Shown: positions 47,641 through 58,559 of the stretch, one piece after another
Numbering within the stretch: the first letter of the stretch is position 1
How the letters are laid out: each line of letters starts with the position of its first letter
From: Takakia lepidozioides
Taxonomy: Eukaryota > Streptophyta > Takakiopsida > Takakiales > Takakiaceae
Direction: 5' to 3'
DNA: 64,000 nucleotides
Assembly (NCBI GenBank): GCA_030704615.1
Contig: CM060732.1
Location: 54,977,053 to 55,041,052, forward strand
Notes under the pieces: generated by a model
What the model was told of the DNA's origin: nothing
Seen by the model: only the letters and a program-made list of their open reading frames with translations
Databases searched by the model: none
Made by a program: the position numbers and the translations under genes

Positions 47641-48837
47641 AGACACATCTCATATTTACTCCACATTATTTCCCCTCACAGCCGTAGCCCAACACACCTG
47701 TATTTTTCTTACCCCTCTATCCTGAGGGGTTTTCCCTAAAACACAAAAGTGCCTGCTATGGCCATTTTGGCGTTCACAGCCAGAATGATTGATCTTCAGA
47801 ACTTCCCAGGGGTGTTAGAATAGGTGCAAAGCAACCATTGAGATTGACAGGGATCCCCTGCCTTGTGCAAATGTCTGCTTCTATATGTTTGACAGCTGGG
47901 AGCAAGATGCTTCAATTGGCTTCATTCAGACAGTCTCGTACTCACTTCTATTGATAGGTTGGGACTGGAGCCCTGTCTGGCATCTTCACAAATCCTTCTC
48001 TGACTGTCTGTAGAGGCTGGTTCTGAAAGCTTTGCAGACCATGGGTGCTGGAGAGGGGAAGCTACATAATGTAGATCAAGGCTTTATCATCTTAGAACAC
48101 TAGAATTTAATAACTGGGAGCTAAGTTGTGATTAGTGTTTGCATTTGGTTCGTCGATTGCTGGTGGAACTGCTGTCCATGTAACAGTGTAAAGTTGTCTG
48201 CTGAATTGGAAGAAATACTTCTGACCCACCTGTATGTGCTTGAGACCCAGTCATGATTGTGTGCAACTGAACACTAATTGCTGTATGACAGTGACTTTAT
48301 TCTGCAGCAGCTTCAGACTTCATGTTGGGTCAGTATTCACTTGTGTGATCAAAGCACTCTCTAGACATGTGACGGATGTTGAAATACTTAGTTTCAAGAT
48401 TCAACTTGGAATGGCACTAGACATTAAATGCCTGGTAATTCTGTGTTGCAGTTGAGAGGCAACATCAAAAATAGTGGATACAGTTGGAGACATGTCTAGA
48501 ATCCAAGAAAAGAAATGACCATGGATTTCAACCTGGGAGAAAAAAAATAGAAAACCAAGAGTTATGGGGTCTGAACCAATAAAGAGACAAAAATAAGATT
48601 GTCCTGGACTGGCACAGGGAATCTCTGTCACCCTGACCAATTGTCTTCCACACTAGACTAGAGGTCTCTTTGTTGAAGCTCAATGTACATTGTTGATTTC
48701 AATGCTATAGTTATTTCCCTCCATCGAGAGGAGACTCTGCATTTTGTGTGGCACAAACTTGATTCAACTCTTTCCTAAATAATGACAATTGACGATGACC
48801 TTTTCCCCTCAAATTTGGACAGCACACATGCCTTGGT
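47641..48837. other. Convergent intergenic region between TBCCD1 and PPR gene 2
   Basis: Holds the 3' UTRs of two genes facing each other. No ORF of recognisable content was seen. Confidence 0.5.
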
Positions 48838-51519
48838 TCACCAGTAATTGTTACAGGAACAAACTCCATCTTCAAAATGATGGAAACGGTTGGCATCCCG
48901 TACAATAACTGCTCGCCTGGCAATCTTTGAAATGAACTTTGTGGCGGTGTGGCAGTCATCACATATCCGAAGGTTCTTTATGATACGGATAGGCATCCCA
49001 GGGGGTGTGCGGATGAGCCCAAAAGCAATGGCCAGCTTTTCACTGTGATGAAAAAGAGAGAGTTCCTTTTGCTCCTCTTCCACATCATGCAATACAAAGC
49101 GCGTGTCAGGCACGTACCCGGCCTCCTTCATGTGCACAGCCAATCTCCTCAGCTCTGCGTGGATTTCCTCAATTTGTGGATGCAATTTGTCTTCTACCAG
49201 GAATGTATGGACCTGGTTGTCCACCTCAATGCAGCTGTGCCCTGCTTCCTTTCTGACACCTCTGTCCTCCATCATCTTTCTCACCTTCGCCTTATCGTCC
49301 CACCTGCCAGCCGCAGCATATATGTTCGATAACAACACGTATGCTGCAGCATGCTGTGGATCACTCTTGATGATGCTTTTGGCTGCACGTTCTGCTACCT
49401 CCACAGCACCATGAGTTCTGCAGGCACTAAGTAAGATCCTCCAAATCCGAGCACCTGGTTGGGTTGGCAGTTTGTTAATGAAGTCCTCCGCCTCATCCAG
49501 TCGCCCTGCACGGCCAAGAAGGTCCACCATACAGCCAAAATGCTCCACCGTAGGGGCAAGGCCATGATCTCGACTCATGGAATCAAAGTAGCGACGGCCA
49601 TCATCTACTAGGCCCACATGACTACATGCAGAAAGTAGAGATATAAAGGTGACTCCATTGGGCTTCAAGCCTTCCTTTTGCATCTGTTCAAATAGTTGCA
49701 GGGCCTCCCTACCACATCCATGCTGAGCATATCCTGCAATTATTGCACTCCATGAGATGACATCTCGTTGGCCCATATTGTCGAAAACTTGACGTGCATC
49801 CTTCATGCTCCCACATTTCGCATACATGTCAACAAGGGCAGTCTCCAGTTTTATATATGATGCAACTCCAGCTTTGCCAATATGAGCGTGGACCTCTTTG
49901 CCCTTTTCCAGGGTTCCTAGGCTGGCACACGCATTGAGAACACAAACAAATGTGACCCTGTTAGGTGTCACCCCTTCCAGCTGCATCTGCTCATACATCT
50001 GAAAAGCCTCCCTACCACATCCATGTTGAGCATATCCTGTGATCATAGCATTCCATGAGACCACATTTCGTTCAACCATATTGTCGAACACTAGACGCGC
50101 ATCCTTCATGCTCCCACATTTTGCATACATGTCAGCAAGGGCAGTCTCCAGAATGACATCTGCCGCAATTCCAGCTTTGATGATGTCAGCATGGACCGCT
50201 TTGCCCTTTTCCAGGGCTCCTAGGCTGGCACATGCATTGAGAACAGAAATAAAAGTCACGCTGTTGGGCATTACCCCTTCCCGTTGCATTTGCGCATAGG
50301 TCTTCAAAGCTTCTCTACCATGCCCCTGGTGGGTATATCCCGCTATCATTATAGTCCAAGTAAACAGGTTTCGTTCGGGCATCTTGTCGAACACTTGGCG
50401 TGCATCTACCACCCTCCTGCACTTGGAATACATATTCATTAGCGTGTTGGATATGAAGATATTTGGCTTGAATCTACTTTGGATAATGTGGGTGTGCACC
50501 TGCTTTCCCTCTGCTAGGGCTTTCAAGTTGATGCACTCCTGCAAGAGACAAAAATATGTATGGGAGTCAGCCTGAATGCCTTGTTGGTTCAAAATGTTCA
50601 GTGCCTCTTTCAGTTGTCCTGCCTTACATAGCATCCTTATATCTCCACAAGTGCGTGAAGAGTTCTTGTTGACTCCCTCTCTTGGTCCTCTTTCCAAAGT
50701 AGTGGTCATGGTGGAGGCATTAACCCCGCTGCCATTCTCATGTCCGACAATTAACTGCGCTTGGTTCGCCGCTGGTATCCTGCATGACTCCAGTCTCTTA
50801 GCTACAAATTTATATTATGCTCACACCTACATATAAAGGGATCCTAGATACTTCAAAGAAAGGTCCCTCCATTCTTGATGCATATCAACAGGGTTACAAA
50901 AGCCTTGCAGTCATCTGATTCTGCATGAAGACAATACCCATTGCATTCTTGGCCTGGAGCTCCATGGTACATATCGACATTACAACCACCGCCTGATTGT
51001 GCTTGACGTTCTAGCATGGCAGCAAGCTCTGCTTTCACCCAAGGGGGATTCAACCGACCGTCAATCCAAAGGACCTCCTTTGTGCGCTTGTGTCTGAAGT
51101 CTGGCGATCTTGGACCTCTCTGTAGAAACCGCTAAGCAGTAATGCCTTTAACGTCAGCCCATATGCACCAAGGTACAGCCACCAAATCTCCACAAGCATC
51201 ACTTCAAACAACAGGACACACCATTGAACAAACGAACTTCAGTGCGATTCAATTCACAATCAGCTGATTCAAGAAAGAAAAAACAGCTAGGTAGGTTTGA
51301 CAGACACAGATTTTGGGCATTGATCAATTAACTGAAACAATTGTCCAATCTACAGATGTACATATCACACCTAACCCATTCACAAAGGAGCACTGTCCTT
51401 GATCCTAGATAAGAAAAAATCAGTGGACAAAATACAGATAGCCTCACCTTATCAGACCTGTTGTCCCACCACTGCGAAGGATCTGACATGAACTCCTTCC
51501 AAAGCAGATCTATGCTCAT
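48838..51519 (-). CDS. PPR-DYW RNA-editing factor with N-terminal PDF-like motif (paralogue 2)
   Basis: Modelled minus-strand exons are 51519-51448, 51119-50938 and 50779-48838 (731 aa), all phase-consistent. Exon 1 begins MSIDLLWKEFMSDPSQWWDN and exon 2 RGPRSPDFRHKRTKEVLWID then [11 protein letters not shown], together an OSB PDF-like motif. Exon 3 carries PLS-type PPR repeats ([24 protein letters not shown]), an E domain, [37 protein letters not shown] and the C-terminal CSCNNYW, where DYW is replaced by NYW. The deaminase zinc residues (HxE, CxxC) are kept. The role by family is organellar C-to-U editing. Compared with the gene at 3-2279, it has an additional ~210-bp intron and ~60-aa Cys/Gly-rich linker between the motif and the repeats. 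Exons 1 and 2 are firm; the second intron's borders (GT at 50937, AG at 50780) are inferred from phase. Confidence 0.85.
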
Positions 51520-52143
51520 TGTTTGGCCTGGATGCAAGCACCACTAAACCATAGATCTTTAACAGCTCCTAATTGTGGGCGTCGCTCGTGAATGCTCTCC
51601 ATTTTATTAACTCTCTCTCCCTCTCTTCGCCCGCCCCTGCCCTTTATCGAGGAGTGTGATTGGCAGTGCGATCACAGTCACACGGGTCCGACCATAAGCA
51701 AAGCTCATTGACCAAATTGTGTGGAGTTTATGCGCATCGAACACATAAGGGAGCATAGATCGTTCCAACGCAGAAAACGTCGACACCACAAAAGAATACG
51801 CAAAGAGTTGCAATGTCCATACCTATCTTCGGTTTTCCTGAAGGCTGGGGAGCCGTAACAGCCATCAATTGGAAGGGTCTTGCCCAGCTGGACGCCCATT
51901 CCAGTTCCGCATCCTGGCCCGCTAATCTGATGCATGATGTAAGTCCTGCTGCCCATTCACCGCAAGGAGAAGGCAGCGCCTTTTTTAAGGCGTCTACCTG
52001 GGCTGGCAGTACAGCACCAGAGCACCCTGCCATCGCTCCAGAGATCGAAGAAGGGCCACAGTGAGAAGAAGGGCCCGTGTGGGATGAAGGCACTCAGGGT
52101 GGATGAACACGTGTCCTAGATATGTAAACCTGGACGTTGGCTT

Positions 52144-52186
<43 letters not shown>

Positions 52187-52285
52187 AGGGAATTCACATT
52201 GCGGGAAAATTAGGGGCAGACCTGAAGGCGGAAGGTGTGTGGGTTTGGGCAAGAGAGGAGGGATCAGGAAGAAATTGGCGGCGTC
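51520..52285. promoter_or_regulatory. Divergent promoter region between PPR gene 2 and the 78-aa protein gene
   Basis: The two ATGs lie 766 bp apart and face away from each other, so both promoters must fall here, perhaps sharing elements. CTCTCTC-rich sequence occurs near 51600-51640 and a GA tract at 52147-52185. No unambiguous TATA box was found. Confidence 0.45.
52147..52185 (+). repeat. (GA)n microsatellite
   Basis: About 19 uninterrupted GA units, 100 bp upstream of the ATG at 52286. GA tracts in plant 5' regions are commonly bound by BBR/BPC (GAGA-binding) factors; function here is inferred. Confidence 0.9.
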
Positions 52286-53189
52286 ATGGCACTGACCAAC
52301 TTCATTCTCACTGTGGTGGGCGTGGGCGCGGCATACATTGTGTTGCAAGGGGACGTGCGCAGGTCGGCCGTGACACTACGCCGAAATTTGAAGCACATCC
52401 GCCATTGGCTGGAGCAGGAGCATCCCTCCCCTGAGTCTGGTATCAAGTATGTGAAACCCTCTCTCTATTTGTCTCTCTGAATGAAATGGTGTTGCTGCAG
52501 TATGCAATCCGAGCAGTTAAGGTAGAGGCCTACAGTGACAGGAAATTTTGTCTAATCTGAAGTTGATGCAAATGCACCTCGTCACTCCCCTATAACTGGT
52601 TTATCGTTGGCTGCGCTCTAGCGCTTTGGTGATTCTGGGCTGAACTCGATACCCTGGTGGGTAAAACTGGATTGGAAAGAGAGATCTTATGGCTCCGTTG
52701 GTCGGTATCCCGCATTTGCTATGTCTTATAGTACACGGTCACTGAGTTCATCTATTGGAGGCTACTGCAAGTGCAGGGTAATGAGCAGAGGTTCTAGATC
52801 TTGTTTCCTGGGCGTATACTGGGTGCTTCGACGCTATTGTAATTATCGCAACGGTCCTGGAGGTTGTAAACCCATAAATTTCGGCTCTTTTACCCACTCA
52901 ATCCACTCTTGTACTAAATTCCAGCTTTCCCACTAGCATCAGAAAGATGAAGTCTTCGGATAGAACACAAGTTTAGTGGTTGGCATGTGTGTCTTAATCT
53001 GAAGTTCATGCTTCCAGTCGAGGAGTCTTGCAGCCCCAGTGTACCTGTTTGTGGATTTCGTTGTGGTCCTGTGGAGAATTACTCAGTACTGATTGGCATT
53101 TTCCTTTGTGCAGGGCTGGGCAGGCTAAGGTCAGGGAGGTAGAGCCCAGAGCATCAGAAAAGACTGCAGTGAAAGAGGAGAAGCACTAG
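52286..53189 (+). CDS. Small conserved plant protein with N-terminal membrane segment (78 aa)
   Basis: Two exons, 52286-52446 and 53114-53189, joined in phase 2 (GT at 52447, AG at 53113). The protein starts MALTNFILTVVGVGAAYIVL, a single hydrophobic segment at residues ~4-20. A basic stretch follows (GDVRRSAVTLRRNLKHIRHW) and then a short charged tail ending KEEKH. I recognise this pattern from small uncharacterised plant proteins of 80-95 aa (TNF.LTV.G......L..DV..SA...RRN..HIRNWLEE). Function is unknown. A single-pass or signal-anchored protein is the simplest reading. The ATG is preceded by an in-frame open stretch back to 52235 but no earlier ATG in the family position. Confidence 0.8.
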
Positions 53190-55196
53190 GCGTGTTGCTT
53201 GCAGGAAACTTCTTCAATTTAGGGTTCTTTGCAGGTCATTCTCATGGATTGTGCGGTTGACTCTGGTATGTTGTTATCTCTTTCTCGGGGAAGTAGGACC
53301 AACTCAATGTATGCTGATTCACTGCCAAGTTTATTGCAGCGATCAGTCTGATGAGCACTTGGGAGGGCCTTGAAAGAAGCCCCAATTATCTCCAAAGAGT
53401 TGACTCCATGATGACATTTGACTCTAAAAGGGGCCTTAATGTTGAGCGTTCTGTCTCCCTTATCCTCTGTCCCCAGTTTCAACAAGGATCATTGATGGAC
53501 TGTGTCCCTCTTGTTACAATATGTAGTACGTCTTATATTTCTTAATATACCCGTCCCCTCAGGTTGAAACCCCTTAAATCTGTTCAGTCCCACTTTGCAG
53601 GAATTTGGAAACAATCACCATCACAGTAGTGAGTACTTTGTTTTGACTCCTCTCTATGTAACATTGTTTTTTTCCATGTTACATGTCTCAAAAGGTCGCA
53701 CTGATGGGTGATGCAGACTCCTTCACTTATGGTCATCCTTCATCGACTATCATGTTGCTCCCAGACAATCTGGAGTGTGGGAGTTGGTTTTCATCTGTAT
53801 CCAGGGTATGGGTACATTTGGGCAGCTTGAGGGTTGAAGGGATCTTCACAGGCCTAGAGAGTAGTTTTAAATATCTTCACATGCGCCATCTTTTTCAGAT
53901 TTTGATGTGATTTGATGTTAGTAAACATGTACAGACTACTTTAGCCAGCACTACGCACAGCAAGACTGTAGCTGGCCCTGCTATGTGAATACATTCTAAA
54001 ACTAGTATCTTGCATTGTAATTTAGGAGGATCCTGTGCTGATGAAAAGGTGCTGCACTGCATATGTAAGGCCATCCCCCTATGAAAAATACGAGCCCCTG
54101 CGGGTTCACATGTACTCAGAGAGATGTTGGAACAATGCCCCTTGTCACACACAATCAAGACCACATTGAAGGTGAAGCACCTTCAGGCCTGAGATAGAGG
54201 GTAAAAAACTTAGCTGGGATCTATCCCATACAACAACCCAGCGGCCAATTGCATCCTCACACCCCACTGACCAAATCATTTAAGCACTTACCACGTGATC
54301 AACTGCTAATATTATGCTGTCATTGAACTTTGCCCAGTGAGCCTAGATGTCAGATTCAGACTTCTACCTTCCGCATCCACACAGTTAGATTGAATTCCAA
54401 CTGAAGAAACCTTGCCACGGGAACATGATTTGAAATGGAAGCCACGCTGACATGTTAAGGTTTGTACTTGCTCATGCTTATCCCAACCTGGCCTTTGGAC
54501 TCTATTTGGTGTCCATGCTTTTGTACACAGACTCACCCACCACCACACATTGCTGAGTACCACACACACCTTTGACTCTGTCTAACCTGCAGTATCCATG
54601 TTACACTTGGCCTCATGCTGAGCATGTGCAGTAAGACGGTCATCTACAAAGTGAGTCCACTGACTAGGGTCAGCCATCCCTGCATTAACTGGCGCCCTGT
54701 GTGAAAGAGAAATACACTTCCTATCATACATAACTGGAAAGGACTAAACTTATTAGTGCTGGAGCGCACTGCTGTTCTGCTGTTCTGTATGCAAATGTTA
54801 CAAGGCCGGGGGGTCATCAAGAGCACAAGTCTAGCAAGAAACTTGGCAACTTCATACCTTAACTTCAACTCTCACAACTTCTGACCATTTGAAAATTAGG
54901 AATATATTCTGGTTGATTGTTCTCTTTGCAAACTTCTATCAACAATGAGAGCATGCTCCTCCTGAATTTTCGCACTCTTAACCTGGGTACACATTCAGAA
55001 GACCAATTTTCAGATGGAAAGTTTTTGGGGCTCAATTTTTGGATGACAGATTACCAATATATTTAGTCAAACTTCCCCATTATGTTAGCCACTTTCAGTA
55101 GTCAACTTGTGTTGAAAACCAAAACAGTAGGACAGCCTGCCCTTGCATGGACTGTTCTGACTCCAGAAATCTATTAAAACGTTCAGCCGCTGTGAG
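53190..55196. other. Intergenic, no gene seen
   Basis: Includes the 3' UTR of the small gene. Only short random frames were found, with no splice-consistent coding signal or recognised repeat before the LTR at 55197. Confidence 0.5.
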
Positions 55197-55620
55197 GCTA
55201 GATTCCGGGTTTATTCCTCTCTATCCCAGGAAATTACCTGCATTGGGGATGTATGCCTTGTAGAGCGAGCACGCTAAATAGGGGGGAATCTTCCAACAAC
55301 TTAACACAAAGAGCCACTTTTCATCCAACACAAGTACACCAAATGAGATAAAATATGCAGCACCCGTTCTCTTGAGTGCTTTGATTTATATAGTACTTAA
55401 GCAAGTAATCTTATCTAGGCCAAATGGCTGCCTTCTATTGGTTAGCCAGATGCCATCCTAGCTGGACCACACAAACCTGCCACATCCTCTAATCTGATCC
55501 TAATCTAACTGTTAACTAAAGACAACATCAACTTAATATAGCCAGCTGTACCAACATCTAATGTGTAACGGGTACTCCACCTACATCCAGCTAAGTTTAA
55601 CTGAAAGCCTCATCCGGTGT
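55197..55620 (-). repeat. Element C 3' LTR
   Basis: Shares ~410 bp with 61762-62172, from TTATTCCTCTCTAT to CCTCATCCGGTGT, with scattered substitutions and a small insertion (GTGTAACGGGT near 55563). Read on the minus strand it carries a TATATAAATC promoter-like site (~55385-55396). Confidence 0.85.
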
Positions 55621-55836
55621 GTGCTAGAGATGGCATCAGATTGTACCAGGCTTGGGGTTTTTCCACTTTGATCTTTTCTCCTTCGCCCACCTTGCAGGGC
55701 AAGGTTTTGTTCATTTGGTTTTTTCATCCCAAGCTTGATTGGATGCCTAATTTTGTTATAGATCCCTTGTTCACTTTTCCTTGATTGCTCGCTGGACTTG
55801 CTTAGTTAGTGGGGCCTTAAGCCTCACATATGTAAG

Positions 55837-55920
55837 GGCTTGATTCCCACCTGCTGGCTTTTGGGCATGGATGAATGGTATCGTGGATGGAGCAGGATGG
55901 TGATGCTCATTCAGGCTAAC
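55837..55920 (+). repeat. 84-bp inverted repeat, left arm (inside element C)
   Basis: Reverse complement of 62176-62259 with one mismatch in 84 bp. Lies 217 bp inside the 3' LTR of element C. Contains GGCTTGATTCCCACCTGC and ends GGCTAAC. Confidence 0.85.
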
Positions 55921-56228
55921 TCAAAGACTAACTATGGCTCAGATTCGACAGATTGCAGGCGGGAGAGAGGAGCCTTAGTTGGAGTATAAATCACCTATCT
56001 ATTTTCCACATTCAAACATGTCAAGTCAAATGTTAGAGTGCAAAGAACTAAGACACATGGACTGAACCAGCCAGATGAGGAGTGGAAGAGTGTTGTGGGA
56101 GGAGCACATACTATCTACCTGGAAGAATTTCAGTGATAAGGTAAGGGCCATCTATGCGCCGTTTAGCCTTAGAGACTTGCTTCCCTAGTTGCAATCGGAC
56201 ACAAACAGATTGTCCTAATTTAAAAGAC

Positions 56229-56777
56229 TCAGAATAAACAACCTACGGTTATAATACTTAGCCTGAGATGCCAGAGCAAACTGGATATTGGACTTGGCAA
56301 TCTCACGAAGCTGCCGGCGTTTAGCATCCATAGTAAGCACACGTTTAGTGGCCGACACCTGCAACCACGAAATATGCAAAGAGGTACGGCACTTCCTGCC
56401 ATACAACAACTTAAAAGGAGAAAGCTCAGTACTAGCATGAATAGAGTACGATAAGCAAACAACAGAGTTGGAACAACCATGTCCCACTCGTCAATCAAAG
56501 TCCCATTCTTCTCCAACATCTGACACATGGTCTTGTTAAAACGCTCCGTCAAGCCACTGCATTGGGGGTTATAAGGGGCAGTCACCACATGACTAGTATT
56601 CACGTTAAACAAGACAATATCCATGAGTTGGTTACAAAACTCGGTACCTTGATCCGTGAGGATCTCAATGGGACATCCATGGCGGAGGATCACCTTGTCA
56701 AAGAAGAATTGAACCTTGCATGGCTCAAATTTATGCAGGGCCTTTGCATTCAAAGCCATGCATTCAAAAGGTGGCAT
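56229..56777 (-). pseudogene. Element C integrase remnant lacking the zinc domain
   Basis: Only the second half of the catalytic core is present (EILTDQGTEFCNQLMD with the second Asp; YNPQCSGLTERFNKTM with the Glu). The HHCC zinc-binding domain and the first catalytic Asp expected upstream are absent. Only ~95 bp separate this piece from the RNase H stop, so a deletion removed them. Confidence 0.75.
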
Positions 56778-56872
56778 AAAGCGAAAGGGTCAGTAATAGC
56801 AAGAGCAGGAATAGGTTGAGTTGTGGGAGAGGGAACAAGAAGCAAGTCATCAAGGCTGGTGTAAGAGGCTGC

Positions 56873-58451
56873 TCACTTAGTTTCCCCATGAGTAAGGGCG
56901 TCAGCATTGATGTTGTCTTTGCCCCGCTTGTAGGTAATCTTGAAATCATAAGCATGTAGAATCAGCGCCCATCTAGCTAACCTCCCAGTTAGCTCCCTAG
57001 GAGTAAGCAAAGCTTTCAATGGAAGGTGATCAGTTTCAATTACAAATGGGCATCCATGAAGGTACTGGCGAAAATACTTCACACCAAAAATTACAGCTAA
57101 GCCCTCTTTGTCTATGATACAGTAGTTGCATTTATGTTTATCTAAGCGTCGAGAGGCATAGGCCACGACATGTTCCCACCCATCATGAACCTGGCTGAGC
57201 ACTGCAGAGATTGCCAAATCACTGGCGTCAGTTTGTAGCAGAAAAGGTAAGGTGAAGTCTGGATAAGCAAGAACAGGGGCAGAAGTCAAGGCGATTTTGA
57301 GCTTTTCAAAGGCAGAGGTTGCAGCGAGGCCCCAAACAAAACGTGTATCTTTGGACAAGAGCCGAGTCAAGGGTGCGGCAATCTTTGCAAATTGAAAGAT
57401 GAATCTGCGATAAGAGCCTAATCCAAGAAAAGCTTTGACACAGTGCTTGTCTTTGGGTGTGGGATACTCCCACACGGCTCGGATCTGATTGGGATCAGGA
57501 CTGATACCAACAGCAGAAAGGAGGTGGCCAAGAAAGTGCAGCTGTTCTATACAGAAGTCGCACTTCTTTGCTTTAACTTTAAGTCCTGCGGCACGAAGTC
57601 TGCATACCACTCTTTGCAAGTCCAACATATGAGCTTCAAAGGTAGTAGAGTAAACATTGATGTCATCTCTATAAACAAGTGCACATTCCCATCGTAAGTT
57701 ACCGAGACCACATCCATCAGTCGCTGAAATGTAGCAATGGCATTACAAAGCCCAAAAGGCATGGTCTCAAACTGATACATGCCCATCCTGCATGTAAAAG
57801 CAGTGAGGGAGTGAGAGGTACTTGCCAGAACCCAGCAGCAAGATCTAAGGATGAGAAAATCGTGGCACCATTGAGCTGATCTAATGTCTCATTAATGCGA
57901 GGAAGAGGGTACACATCACGTTTAGTAAGAGCATTCAACCGGCGAAACTCAACACAAAATCGAGTGAAGCCATCCTTCTTACCTACTAACACAATAGGGC
58001 TGGCCCATGGAGAGATAGAGGGAGTGATTACGCCTGCATCAAGCATGCGGGTGATTTCCTCCTGGATGATCTTGCATTCACGAACACTTTCCCGGTAGGC
58101 ATGTTGTTTGACAGGGGAGCCATCAGTGACTATGTCATGTTGCAAAATATCAGTTTTTCCAAGATCATGAGGACCACGGCTAAAGATATCTAGATTGCAG
58201 CGAATGAAAGAATGAAGCTGATGCATCTGGGGAGAGGTTAGATGATCACCAACCTTAATGTCCTGGAGCACTTGCTGGAAATGAGCTTCCTCGTCAGGGG
58301 TCAGGCTGGGGCTGACAACAGGACCACGATGAGCAGCAAAACTTTGTAGTTGGTCAACAGGGGAGTCAACTAACCCAATATCTTGCAAGTTGAGGGCTGA
58401 CTGCACAGTCGTTACATCGGAGAGTGGCACGGCAGTCAGACGTGCAAGCAC
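56873..58451 (-). pseudogene. Element C reverse transcriptase and RNase H remnant
   Basis: 58451-57717 contains the RT start (GVITPSISPWASPIVLVGKK, FRRLNALTKRDVYPLPRI). The frame shifts near 57790 to MPFGLCNAIATFQRLMD and again near 57650, where the YxDD core is lost. 57628-56873 resumes with CDFCIEQLHFLGHLLSAVG, LQTDASDLAISAVLSQ (RNase H first Asp), IDKEGLAVIFGVKYFRQYL, IETDHLPLKALLT and ADALTHGE. Confidence 0.82.
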
Positions 58452-58559
58452 TTGCCCTTCGCGGATGGAGACAGTAATGCGTTCGGGATTAGCAATAAGA
58501 AGCCGGGTTTCTCCTTTGAACCCTCGGTCAAGGACACCAGCAGCAATGAGGCAGTGTTT

